Shown here piece after piece: positions 45,942 to 58,400 of a stretch of DNA of 64,000 nucleotides. The notes below the pieces were generated by a model, which searched no databases, had not been told where the DNA came from, and saw only the letters and a program-made list of their open reading frames with translations. A program made the translations under genes and the position numbers. The DNA is from Dromaius novaehollandiae (Eukaryota > Chordata > Aves > Casuariiformes > Dromaiidae). The DNA lies in contig NC_088105.1 in the NCBI RefSeq assembly GCF_036370855.1, forward strand, positions 14,203,619 through 14,267,618, in the 5' to 3' direction. The stretch's first letter is position 1, and each line of letters begins with the position of its first letter.

Positions 45942-48900
45942 AAGCCAGAAAAATTAGAGATACAAACAGTGCACAGATAGCAAGGTCATTTGTCATGAAC
46001 AGAAAGGCAAGGCTGATAATGAGGAATCCATAAAATCCCTGCTGCTACATAGAGTCCAGAAGGAAGAGCTGCTTCCATTCTTTCTTTTAATGCTGCTCAC
46101 ATCCAGTGCATCTCAAGATGTCTCAGATTTTACCCAGATCACATAGTCTTCAATCCAACAAAGTAAACTTATCAGATAAGATTTCTTGTATAAATTCAAT
46201 ATATACATAGAGTGGAACTTTAAAACTAAATTCCTTGTATGTACAACTCCAAAATCTATACTGTGCCTGAAACTCTTCTAAAGCCTAATTAAGATCATAG
46301 TCCTCTGCATATTACTGCATTGGGTAACTAACAAGCTTTTCATAGGAGTTTCTCAAATCTGAACAAAAAAGTGGCTGGTAGGTTGTGGGAAAGCTCTTGT
46401 TACCCTGACACTTGACAGCTAAAGCCTTTTGTTGGAAATTCTGTGATTAACTAAGAGGAGGAGAGATTATGACTGGCTGGCAAACACTGACAGTGAGTGG
46501 GCTGTCCCTATCCTGAAGCCAACCTTACCTCAAGAGAAGATTTGCAACAAATTAGGAGGAGATAAAGGAAACTCCTACTGCAAAACTCAGATCATAAAGG
46601 AAATAAAACTGCCCCAACTTTCATTTTAGAATACAGCTTTTCTTGATCTTCAAAAACTAAGTGAACTTTCCTGTAAAATTCCTCAGTCCTGAAGATTTGA
46701 TACTCATTCAAATATGACTTGGAATTATTAAGTTTATACATAATTTTAGTGGTGAACTTCCTTGGTAATATACTGAAGAGAAAAAACAAAATAACTGGTA
46801 GCTTTAGAGCTTCAGATACTGTTTTATTTCAACAGATTTTGAAGCTCATTTTATATGTTTACATACTTGTATATTTTCATTTTTAGTGATGACTGAGACA
46901 CTCATTTTTAAACTTTATTGTATCCATTTCGTTACTGCTCTGAAAAGCAATCTGCCCTGCTACTTTGAGAACCCTAGCACTGTTTGCATCAGTTAAGTCA
47001 GGACATCAGAACAGTGCACTTCAAGGAAAAAGTAATAATGAATAAAACATAGTAACAGATAAGCTGAAGACAGTATTTTTGCAAAAATCTTAGCTGTGCT
47101 CCAAATAAGTAGAATTCTGTACCTTCTGTGTGAGGACATACCGAACACCTAATACCTGAGCGCTCTGTTTAAACTACACAGTAGTTCAGTGGTAGTGGAC
47201 TCCATTCTGATGTAGAAAACTGAAGTTTTATTCCTTTCTCTGCCCTAGGGGATTTGATCTTATGGCTAATAGTCAGTGGACCAGGAGTCACTGCTTTCTT
47301 CCACAGACTATGAGGTTACTCAGTCATAGTCTCTCCTTTCCCTTCTTCATCTTGCACAGAAGGACAAGAAAACCCTCAGCCCAGTACATGCTGTTGCTTG
47401 CACTGTTAGTATGGCTTGATAAAAATTTTCTCTTGGAAAATAGACAAGTTATTGTATGGGGAATCCCTATGGGCTTCTCATAGACAGAAATAAATCCAGT
47501 AGGATATTTTGGGCAGGATTTAGAATACATTCCTGCCTTCAAGATTTCCTGTGAATACCACACTAGAAAAACACGTTTTAAAATACATAAGTGTTTCCTC
47601 TGTGACAAGCCCTAGGTGAGCATTTCTGAAGGCTGGGCATTAAGGCAATTGTCTAATGAGCACTGATGTCATTGCTGTGCACTTGTGGAAAGCTAGTTGT
47701 AAACACTGAGAGTGGTTCAACTGAGAAACCAGCTTCCTGTAGATTAATTATGACAGTGATGTATATAATACGTAAATAGAATTAATCAGAGACGCAGACC
47801 AAATAACCATGGGGCAGGCAGGAAATGAATACAGCTGAAGACTTTGCAGACTCACTTTCTTATTTTGACCTTTCAAAAGACTAAACAAATGAATTTAGTT
47901 TAGCACACAAGCAAGCATTTTCCATAGCAGAAGTTGTGCAAAAACTAAAGTTTCCCAAGGAATTTTCAAGGGACAGTTAAAACTTCTGTTTGAAATACAA
48001 ACAAGTTGGCAGACCGCATTAGCTGCAACTATAGATAAAAAGCGATTTACACACATAACAAAAGATGATGAATTTAGGTAAATAGGTCAAACTCTTAAAG
48101 CCTTTGTCTAAGAGTGCCATTTCAGAAAAAAACTAGAGTTCTGAAGCCCACTACACCTTAAACCCAGAAAACCAAAAATCCCTGCAAGACCATCACTAGC
48201 AGAGCTACTGTGCTCTGATGGATAAAGCAGTGGAAAGGTCTTCCTGGTCCATGGTTACCCACAACCTACCTGATATGTTATACATACCTGGTCAGAGACC
48301 GGTATTTCATTTGAACTAATATAGTTTATTCCAATCTATTGGCAATTGTACTTCTTTTTAGAGGAAAACAGAAAAGCAATGAAATCCGTATTCATGGTGG
48401 GCTAATATGTAGTATTTAAGGAGTCCTACTGAAATCAACAGGATTGCGATAATGTAGCCCTCTAACCTAAAAATAAGCTAGGCTTGCCCAAAATAACATT
48501 CACTAACTTGTCCGGAAACAGAGCCGGAGTGCCAAAAAGACATAAGGCTACATGAGAGATACGAAGTATAAGTTTTCACTGTGGATGTCTTACAAAATCC
48601 TTTTGAGATCCCTAGCTGAGAGGACCTACGGACCCTAAATGAAAAGCATCACATTGCTGTTTTCAGTGATGCATATCTGAAGCAATGCAATTTTGATTCC
48701 TTCCTTTTAAACAGCAGCAACAAAAGGAAGTTCTGTAATACGAACTGTGTGTAGGCATCATAACGCTTCTTTTCCACTGACTTTGAAGTATCCCACATGC
48801 CAAGTTCCTCCATTATGATGAATTTCTTAAATGCACCACTAAAGAAAATCACTGAATTAGCAGCCTGCAAGCACCTCTGCTTGAGATTTGCAGTAAAATT

Positions 48901-51216
48901 ATTTTCACTTTGGTATTTTTCCACGAAGAAAAATGGGTTTTTATCTGAAGATAAATAAAACAATGGTATGTTGGATTATACCATTATGAAATGGTAGGTC
49001 CAATTATGGTTTGCAGTAATGGGTAAACAGCATAAACATTGATGAGACTGATAAACTGTTGAGATGTTTCTGAAGAGCAGCAGAGCTATTTTCCCAAACC
49101 AAATTCTTTCAAAACATGTCAACTCCCATTGCAGTAAAAAGAGAAATATAGGAATACATCTTTTCAGCCTATGCTCTGCAGAAGTTTCTTTCTATGCTTA
49201 TTCTTCACAAGGCAGGGAAGAGATTGTGCTATGTTGTTTTTCTTTTGGCACAGAGGTGAATATTGCTTCCCCTCAGCAGAAAGTAAAACAGACATAACCC
49301 TACAAAAGCCACACAGCTGATAAAAATGGATCTGAATTGAAAAGAGTGGCAGAACTCCATTGTGGAAAAACCTGGACATTGACAGGACATGAGCACAGAT
49401 GTAAAAGAGGAAAGGTTAACACTTTGCTGGAAAGCAATCAAAACAATTTTGAGAACAATGCAGAAGGACTGCTAGCAAAGGAGAACTGATTGCACTCTAG
49501 TTCTTAGTGCTGAAATGAACCACTCAGTCAGGGCTTCATTTCTGTTCAACTGAATTGAAAGTCTGAATCCTTCAATGCTTACCCTTTACAGAGCAGTATT
49601 ATGACCTATTCAGAGTATAATACAATGTCCTTGTTGCTAATGCCAGTTTTTCTTTCACAGAGGGCAGTTACTGGTCCTAGATAAGTCAAGCACTGTTTTG
49701 CTATCAGCTATAATGGATCTCTATCAAATACCAATGGAAGTCAGTACAGAGACTTTACAACTGAAGAGGAGGCCCAGAGAGATGAGGACATCACTGCAAA
49801 GAACTTCTACTTTATGATCTATTCAGTTTTGCTTTTTCATCAAATAAAGGATCTTTTGAAAATATACATTCTATTCATCTATAGCTCTTGAAATCAAAGC
49901 TCTTCATCAAAGCTCTTGAAAAATGTATTTATTCTTTTCTACAAGTAATAAATCATTATGTCAACATTTCTTTGACTTTGCATAGATGACTTTGATTAAG
50001 GGTTTTAGAATCATTAGCATCCTTCCCAAAAGGTCTGTGAATACAGCTCAGTGGATAGAGAAAAGGTTGGGAATCAGGACATTTGGATCTCTTCACAAAT
50101 GTACTTAGAGCTTTCTATTGCTCTAGTTATGTCATCAGCAACATACATAATATTCTGGGCCTGCTTCTTCTAGCTTAAAAAAACCTCTTCTTCACTTTTG
50201 TGAAAGTGATCTTGGAGTATGCAAAACAGCCCAAAGCCTAACAGGGTCATTAATACTGTTGCTATAACTACTGAGGTCTGCAGCGGAAAACAGAAATGCT
50301 TCTTAGCACCAGCACCATCATTGACAAGACACAGCCTGACTTTGATGCAGTTTGGCTACTTCATGGGCCTGGATTTGATATTAGCTTTCTACTAATGAAA
50401 AAAAAAAAGGGAGTGCTTGCAATTATTCTATGTTTCCTTTCAAGAGTTCCAAATAAATTCTCCAGATGTGCACATTACATTCCTGCATTCAGAATAGATG
50501 TTATCATCACAGTATATCATGGTAAAATTTCAGGCATCTAAGACACAAACCCCGTTGCTCTAGAGTCATTTAAAGATGGATTGGACAACCCATTCCAGCA
50601 TATGCTGAGAAGAACCTGTCACAGGTTCAGCATTGGGACAGGTGACGTAACAGGTCATTTCCACCTGTAACTTACAGGATATAGTGGCAAGGCCACCATT
50701 CAGTTATGAATGAAGTTCCATGCCGCAAATCTTTCTTAAATCAGCTTATATGATCTATTAAGGCCACGACTGACAGCATTTTTCAGGAACTAAAATCACT
50801 GGGTAATAAAATTACGACAGATCAACACAGAGATAGTATTCTATACACATCAATAGGTGAAAAAAAGTTGATATGACTTGCATAGAAGTTAAATAAAATG
50901 ATGCTTTCTATATTTTTTTACATGTTGGTAAAAGGCAGAACGCATTATTAAAGACAGCTCTGTTGTTAAATTCAGTTTACAATAAGCAGGATATGATCTA
51001 TAGGCCCACTCTGAAACTGAAAATGCAGTTTAAATATAAAAACTTGTTTCTCAGACATTTTTGGGCTACAGGAGGCAGTTCTGCACTGAATATTTCTCAT
51101 TCAGTCTGATTTTAAAATTTGTTATACGTGTAATAACTAAGTGCTCTCTCCTTTTTCTCTCTTTTATTTTCTTAAACAAAACCAAAACCAAAAACAAAAC
51201 CTTTGTTTCATTTCAG

Positions 51217-51333
51217 GAATTCAGAGTCCCAGCAGAGTCCTTTTAGTTCTTCTGACTCTACCTCCTCTCCTCAGCTCCCCAGCCCCGAGGAAAGGCCATG
51301 GTGGGACTCGCATCAGAACTTACCAGTGCTGCA
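51217..51333 (+). other. candidate orphan exon
   Basis: A good acceptor (pyrimidine stretch ending TTTCATTTCAG) and a consensus donor (CA followed by GTAAGT) bound 117 nt that are GC-richer than their surroundings. One frame, phase 1 in and phase 1 out, is open throughout and reads as a disordered, Ser/Pro/Gln-rich peptide including SSPQLPSPEERPWWDSHQN. It is not a known part of RGS18. It could be an internal exon of an unannotated gene started from the 43.5-44.5 kb CpG island, or an upstream exon of RGS18. Confidence 0.35.
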
Positions 51334-52065
51334 GTAAGTGGGCAGAACCAGCCAAAGCCTTTGGAAGATGATGAGGTCATATCTTCTCCCCATCTTTCAT
51401 TCTCAAACATCTTTGTTCAGCTTTAGATCAGGTTGTTTAGTAATCAGACTGGGTTAATAATCAGTGACCTTGGTGCTGATACACAATGACTTTCCTATCT
51501 AATGCCTGATGGATGTGAACTCACAGAAGAAACTCCCTTTCAAAACTGCAGTACTCAGCAGTGGCCTAGGGTTGAATAAAGAGTGAATAAGTACACTGTT
51601 CAATATTGCAAACCATTCCTTGGTATGTGAACAAACTCAGAAGTAGGTACTCATCACTTCTGAAAAATGGTGCAAAAAATTAAAATCTCTATTTACAAAA
51701 TATCTGATCAAATACAGCTTCATCTGGCTCTTCTGGGAGACTTAAACTCTGAGTTTCAAGTTAGCATTTTGTAGCTAAAACTGATTGTGTCTAGCATATG
51801 GCACCGGAGACTGCAGAGGGAAGTTTAAAGTCAGTTAAAAATTCTTCTAAGAGCTTAAGGCAATGCTGTGCATTAATTTGTGCAAAATGATTCTCTGGTA
51901 GAGCTTATTTTAGAGAAACTATATTCAATTCCCCCAAGTGTTTGGGAGAAAATTATGGTGTCATCCTAAGCCTAGCAAAACATCAAGTTCCACGCACACA
52001 AAACCAGGAGTAGTTCTCCGCTAGCAGCCGTGTTTGCGTGGATGATCAACAGCCATTTTGCAAAG

Positions 52066-52073
52066 CTATAATC
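52066..52073 (+). promoter_or_regulatory. possible RGS18 TATA-like element
   Basis: CTATAATC followed by TCACTTCC, an inverted ETS core. If used, it gives a transcription start near 52095 and a 235-nt leader. This is a weak motif call. Confidence 0.25.
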
Positions 52074-52231
52074 TCACTTCCCCAAATGACGACCGTGAAA
52101 ACAAAACGCTACTTAAAGTCCTGCCTACACGCAGCTTTAGCAACAGTGAAGGTGGAGAACCTACTTCTTTCCACTACCTGCTCTGGAAACTTTTCAACCA
52201 CCAGTGGAGCAGCAATCGAGGCAGATACAGA

Positions 52232-52281
52232 ATGCAACAACCTTCCTGACGCACCAGTTACACCAGATGCAACTCCTGTAA
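52232..52281 (+). promoter_or_regulatory. two short upstream ORFs before RGS18
   Basis: ATG at 52232 gives a five-codon ORF (MQQPS) ending at 52249. ATG at 52267 gives a four-codon ORF (MQLL) ending at 52281. Both precede the main ATG at 52331 and would lie in the leader if transcription starts near or upstream of 52230, which the sequence does not settle. They could damp translation. Confidence 0.35.
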
Positions 52282-52330
52282 GGAAGCTGAAGAAACATTT
52301 GCTGAAACTAGGAAGCTTTGCTAGAGGAAG

Positions 52331-52449
52331 ATGGAGAATCCACTTCTTTTATTCCCCCAACTAAACACTTCTGCTTCAAAGGATAAATCCTATTACAAAG
52401 TCATGAAATCAACAAATAAAGAAGAGACGAATAAAGCGAGCAAGCCTGG
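52331..52449 (+). CDS. RGS18: RGS18 coding exon 1
   Basis: 119 nt from ATG to the GG before donor GTAAGT. It encodes [10 protein letters not shown], then [20 protein letters not shown] and SKP, aligning without gaps to the human N-terminal 39 residues. Two short upstream ORFs lie at 52232 and 52267. Confidence 0.93.
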
Positions 52450-55400
52450 GTAAGTTTTAAGGTCATACTGCCACTTTGAGTGTTCTGCGTACATAGAGGA
52501 TTCTTCTACCGCAGCTGGTGGGTATGAATTTAGGGCACAGTTCTTTCTATTTTTGCCTGATATACGTGAAAACTCATGAATTGCAAGTCTGGGAATTGTA
52601 TACATAAAATATTAATTCATCAAGGGAATACTTACTAAGAACAGAAATAGGAAACAAATCAAATAATTAACAAGAAAACAGGAAGTTCTGAGAAATCCCT
52701 TTTTAAAGCCTAAATATAATTGGGGAAAGTTTCGCTTTTAAATTTTCAAATGACGGGCAGCAATACTTCCTTCTTCTTTGCAAAAAGATAAGAAAAAAAG
52801 ATGTTGACCCAACTGCACTTGTTCAATAACATGAAATTTAACCCACTCCCCATTTTTTAAATAAATGAAAAAAATAAATGAAAATGAAAAGATTTCCATT
52901 ACCCTTTGCCAGTGCTTCATATATAAATTCACGCTGAGGTATAAGGAAGAAACGCATTAACATGAACATTACTGCATAGGAGAAGTCTCCCACATCGATA
53001 TGTGGGAGAAATAACATCAACGTTACTATAACTGAATGTAGAAGGTAATGGTCTGTGATGCAGAGGCAGGGAGATATTAGTCAAAGGAAATGTTTGAAAA
53101 AAAATCTTTAAACATGTTGCTTTAAAGGCTACCTGAACTCTGTTGTAGAGCTAAGCAGAAGAGAAACAGGCTGAGCCTTCTCCTGCAGAAATCTGAATTC
53201 CACGAAGATGATCATCTTGGCAAACCTGCAAACTTGAAAAAAGCAGCAAGGTAAGCGTTATGAGCACTGCGAGACTGGGGATTCCTTTCAGGAAGTGGTT
53301 GTGTGACTCAGTACGTTTCCTGCGTTTGTCTGTGTACATTCAGGCTTGGCACAGAATAATGCTTTTAAGATTGATTTCACTTATAAATTGGCAATCTAAC
53401 CCAGGCATACAAACAATATACATCAAGTTAACTCACCACTCGTGTTTTTACATGATAGGCATAGACTACTACTCAGAGTCATAGCAATGAATAGGTTAGT
53501 CTCAAGTCATTACATAGTTTTCAGAGAAATTTTCTGTGGTATGAAGTGTGATCTGATCCACCAAACATTTTCTTCTAAGAGAAAATAGGAGGGAAGAAAG
53601 AAAGTGGAAGAAACGTGGATAGCTCAATCTGTGCTTTTCTAAGCTACTTCAAATTCAAGCTTTCATTTTCTTCTAGTCTTTGTGTACCACTTTTATTATA
53701 ATAATTAATATGGGGGCAAATATGTACTTGTTGAGAATTTTTCGTAACTTTTCCTTTATATTCCTGACTTCAAATATATTTGTGTCTGTATAAAAAAAGT
53801 ATGCACATATGCACACACATGCATATACATAAAAAATTTTATTCCTGCCAAAAGCGTTTTTCTTCATTCACTGACAATACTGAACAAGAATTAACTTGGG
53901 TACATACCTGACAAATTACTTCTTACAAAGAATTTACACGGTTCCTTGGAAAAAGGGTTTTCCAAATAATCCTGTGATGTACGAACACCAGCTGCATGTC
54001 AAATACTGGATACATAGTTCTTCAATGACTGCAATAATTGATTGAACACTGTCATGTCTCCAAAAAAAAGTTGTCACTTTTGAGTTGTGTAATATTGTCC
54101 ACATTATACTATTTCCCATAAAGATATAGGGTGAAATCTTGGTTTTGCTGAACTGAGTAAGAGCTTTGTTCCTGACTTCGCTGGGGAGCCAGAATCTCAC
54201 TAACCTACTAAGAATTGCAGTTGTAGGGCTTGACTGAAAAGAAGGAATGCTTAAAGTACTACAACTTCATGGTCTAAAAAATTTGCAGTTCATTTCGTTT
54301 CCTCATAGATCACTTCAGAACATTTCAGTGCTTCTGGTTTTATTCTGTTTTCTTGTTAAACTTACCAAACTTGTTTCGGTAGCTACTATTTTTGGGGCCA
54401 AGATGCCTGCCCCTGACCAGAACACTTCAGTAACTGCTTCTACAAACCCCTTACTGACTGTGAATATAAGGTAAAAGTTATATAAAGGCCTAAACTCTGT
54501 TTCTGGAACCCATGAAAAAGTGGCCAAGAATTTGGCATCTAAACACTTGCATCTGTGTATCTGGATAGTTACGCTATATTTGTTGCTCGCATATCCAAAT
54601 ATCCTGCACATCCAAATGATAGGAGGCGTTCGTGGTCTGGAATACTTTCCACTCCACAGTCAGAGGGGGGTTCATGACTTCCTTTTCTTCTTTTTTCCTC
54701 TCTCTTTCTTGTGTTGCTGCTAACAGAAAACTTAACTAACTCAAAAGTTTTACAATTCATTCAAATACAAGACCTTGCAATTATGAGCAAAGGTAAAATA
54801 GTCCTGGGAACACTCTTTTTCATCATCTAATTTTCCAGACATGTAAAACCATGCTAAAACTGCATTTAAAAAGAGAAAGCACAGTCTCCATGACACGCGT
54901 AGGCAGATGGTTCTATTTTTTTGTTTGGGCGGCTGATAAAACTCAGATGTTTCATGTACACAGTCATCAGCACATTCTGATTGTCTACGAAAAGGCACTT
55001 TCAAGGGAGGTAGATACAATGGCAATAAATAACACTGAAGAATTTCCCTCTTCCTCCAGACATCACCACTTCCTTGCTCAGCCAACTGCTTTTAACCACG
55101 TTACTCTCAGCCAGGTGCTTGACTAACAGGGACTGTACTGTTCTTACTGTATAGAAGAGAAACTGGTGCATATTTGTTGATCTATATATGTACTGTCTAT
55201 ATAGAGAGATTTAGATTATTTTCAGTGAAAAACAAAATTAAAAAAAGAGGAAAATATACACTTTTTCAAGTAACAAAGCCAGATAATAGCTTTGGATGCC
55301 CACTGTTTTACATAGTTTTAGTGATTTCCATTCTTTACACAGAGACAGTAAAAAGCATAAGTAGAAAACAGAAATTTATGAAACTCTGCAGATGGACAGT

Positions 55401-58400
55401 GTGGCGATAGTGGAAATACCTATGACCTGTAAACTAATCATGTTTCTTCTCACCTTTAAAAAGTGGCAAAGAGGAACAGATCTTGGTTTCTGTTTGCTAC
55501 TGCAGCATTCATTGCTGCTGCCTGGTCCTGAGAATCTGTGAGGCCACTGGGTTGATGTAGTTTCTGAGAAAAAATCAAAAATTCACCCTGTAAATTTCCA
55601 AAAATAGTAAGGAAGCTCTTAAGCATTCTGTGCTGTTTTACACTGTATATGTGGCCTGGGTTTATTTTTCACTGTTATCAGATTCATTTTTGTGGCGATA
55701 GGAACCCAAATGTACAAATCCACACGGTTCAGAGAACTGCACTTTTTATATTTCCTGCAATTAAAAAACTCCTTCAAGGAGTGAGGTATCATTTTCCCCA
55801 GCTATAGAATTCCCCTACTTCATTGGAGTACGTTCATTTCTTAAATTTCAGTTCTCCAGCATTTGTACCACTTGAGAACTGTTCTTCTCTCCCTAGCTAA
55901 AAGTTTCATTCCTATAAGCAAATAGCTAGAAGAGAAATGACAGCTATAACAAATCCTCCTTTCAGTTTCGTACAAAACCAAGATTCTTATTGCTTGAATT
56001 CCTTCCCAAAGTGATTGGAATTTCACAATCATCTAAACTTCATGTGCCTACAGATTTTGCCAGTGGAAACCAGGCTATATAATCCAGGCAACAAAAGAAC
56101 TTTAAGCCTCAGCTAGGAAGGAAGAACCATTTTCAGAAAGTGTTCAATCCATAGGAAGTTGATCTGGTTCTCAGCTCCAGTACCAACCTACTAACCCAGG
56201 ACAAGTTGCCTATGACTTTGATATTTTCATTGTGCAGTCCTTTGCCCTTGAATGAAAATGGCTTTAAAAATTATTATTCATATGGCATCTAATAAATTGT
56301 CTTTCCCCTTCAGACTTAGAACTAGGTCATAGTCCTAGCATAATAAAATTCATCTCCAAGCCTAATTCAGTTCTAGTTTACAAAAAATAAGGGGTAAATA
56401 GAGTGCAGCATCCCAAAATAACATGACATTTTGAAAATGCTTGTGGTAAACAAACTGGGCTATGTGTGCTGTCACCCTGTGAGACTGTCGCCTAAACCAT
56501 ATTACTCCAGCTTTGTCTTCACGCTATAGAATTTCCGTATTTCATTAAAAATAGATTGTGGTAACGCAGTCTCAGACTGAGTGCATTCAAAACCACATGC
56601 CTGCAAGAAAGTGTCAGTTTTAACAACTAAAGCCTTCTTTTTAAGTTTAACTAGGTGACTGACCCAGAAGTTTAAAAATGGTGATTCCCATATGGGTTTT
56701 ACTGTATTGCATGATCTTGATGTCCTTAAAAAATAGCAGTACAACACAAATACTGAGGGGAAAATTTCTGCTTTAATCTTTTTTTAAAAAAAGGTGAAAA
56801 AGGTATAATTCTGCAGGAAAAATGTCAGAAAAAAATAGATGTTTCTGTAGTGTCTCATAGAACAATCTTATTTTGTAAAGTAATGTAATCAAACACTTTG
56901 TGAAATAGCGCAAAACAATAACGGTAACAGATGAACAGGTTACAATAGCTTCATAAATACACACACTTCATCAAAACCACTTTTTGTTTCTTAAACAGTG
57001 TGTCTCCTGAAGAAGCAGTTAAATGGGGTGAATCTTTTGACAAACTGCTTTCCCAGAAAGGTTAGTAGTGTTTTCCTCTCCCTGAAGACTATCATTGCTT
57101 GATGGAAAATCATAAAATGCAAATTAAATAGACCTGTCCATTGCCTAAATTAGTATGATGTGTCATTTATAACAGTATGAGTTTCTGCTCTACTTGTACA
57201 TTTAGACTATAGCATGCTGCCAAATACTGAAAATAAAGAATTGATTTATATTTTTTAAGTTTGGTATTTGATTGAATACTGTAACAATCAGTGAAGAGTT
57301 CCTTCAATAAACAGTAAGAGATGACCAGAGGTAATTAAACTGTTGTTCTGTAATGAACATCATGTTTTTTTTCCTCCTGTATGAATACTTTGCAGGTATT
57401 TGGATAAAATCCATTAACATAGTGGCCTACTAACCAATTATTTAGAAAATTATTCAATGAAATTAGCAGAGGCCTGCCTTATCTTTTCTGGACTATGTTT
57501 TTTTGAGTTAGCCAAGATGATTTGCCATATTCTGGAGAGCTAACTGGTATATTAGCATAAATCCTGAGTGACAGTTGTTAAAAATTGCTGGAAATCCACT
57601 GGCTACTATCTCATCCATTATTTTACCTCTTTCCAACATCCCACTCAGTTGTACCTCTCCTGTCTTATTACAAGTTTTATTTAATGAAGGCTGAAAAAGC
57701 TTTTCTTTATATTGCATGAAGTTATAGGCTTTTTCTTCTACAATACTTCATGGTAATTATTTTTCTACTAGGGATAACTAACTATGTGTAGCACATACGG
57801 ACTGTTAAAATGAGCTTATGGTAAAAGAGGACTTGCTGTAGAAAATGCCTTTAAATTTTTATCAGGAGAAGTCCAAGAACAAGCAAAAGAATCTGAATAT
57901 GCATGGAAATAAATACTACATCTTTGCAGAAGATCTGTAAGTTTCATTCTGCATTCTGTAGTCAGACAACTTGCTGGTATTCATTGGGACTTCATCTAAG
58001 GACTAGAACTAAGTGAAATGGTTGTTAAGGAAAAGATTTTCTTAGAGGAATATATCAGTTCTTACATAAACGGCAGAAAACAGTAGCCATTGCTTCTAGC
58101 AAATGTCTATTTCTCATTGTTACACTGGAGCTAGACTACTTGACTATTCTGTTAGTACTACTTTACTGTTCTGCTGTTGGGAAAATAAGAGAAATTAAAC
58201 AGACTTCAGAAGATTAGGAAAGTCTGGAAATGTCACGCCATTGATTTAGGACCATCATTTCTGGTGCACATCATCCGTACCCCCTTTCAGGTAGATAAAA
58301 CCTTCCAGCACCACTGTCTCAGTAGTTTTAAGCTAATGAGAGACAGTGATCAAAGGCAAGTGAACTCAGTGATGAGATTATTTAGCCTTATGTTTGCAGA

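Larger units (their letters stand above)
44600..52000. other. AT-rich intergenic DNA between the CpG island and RGS18
   Basis: GC content drops sharply after about 44.7 kb. No gene is recognised. Two segments deserve attention: three consecutive protein-like frames at 45244-45941 and an exon-like segment at 51217-51333. The rest looks like unique AT-rich sequence, with a possible old repeat near 50560-50680. Confidence 0.5.

Noticed and set aside
50560..50680. Possible CR1/L3 3' fragment (CATTTAAAGATGGATTGG)
   Set aside because: The similarity is too short to name a family.
51141..51371. Signal-peptide-like frame (RVLLVLLTLPPLL) over the 51.2 kb exon
   Set aside because: It arises from a pyrimidine-rich stretch read out of phase. 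The alternative frame is more protein-like, and neither is proven.
52038..52364. 108-codon frame overlapping the RGS18 start
   Set aside because: It opens with GTG, is out of phase with RGS18 and has no family match. The RGS18 exon 1 reading aligns residue by residue with the human N-terminus and explains the region.
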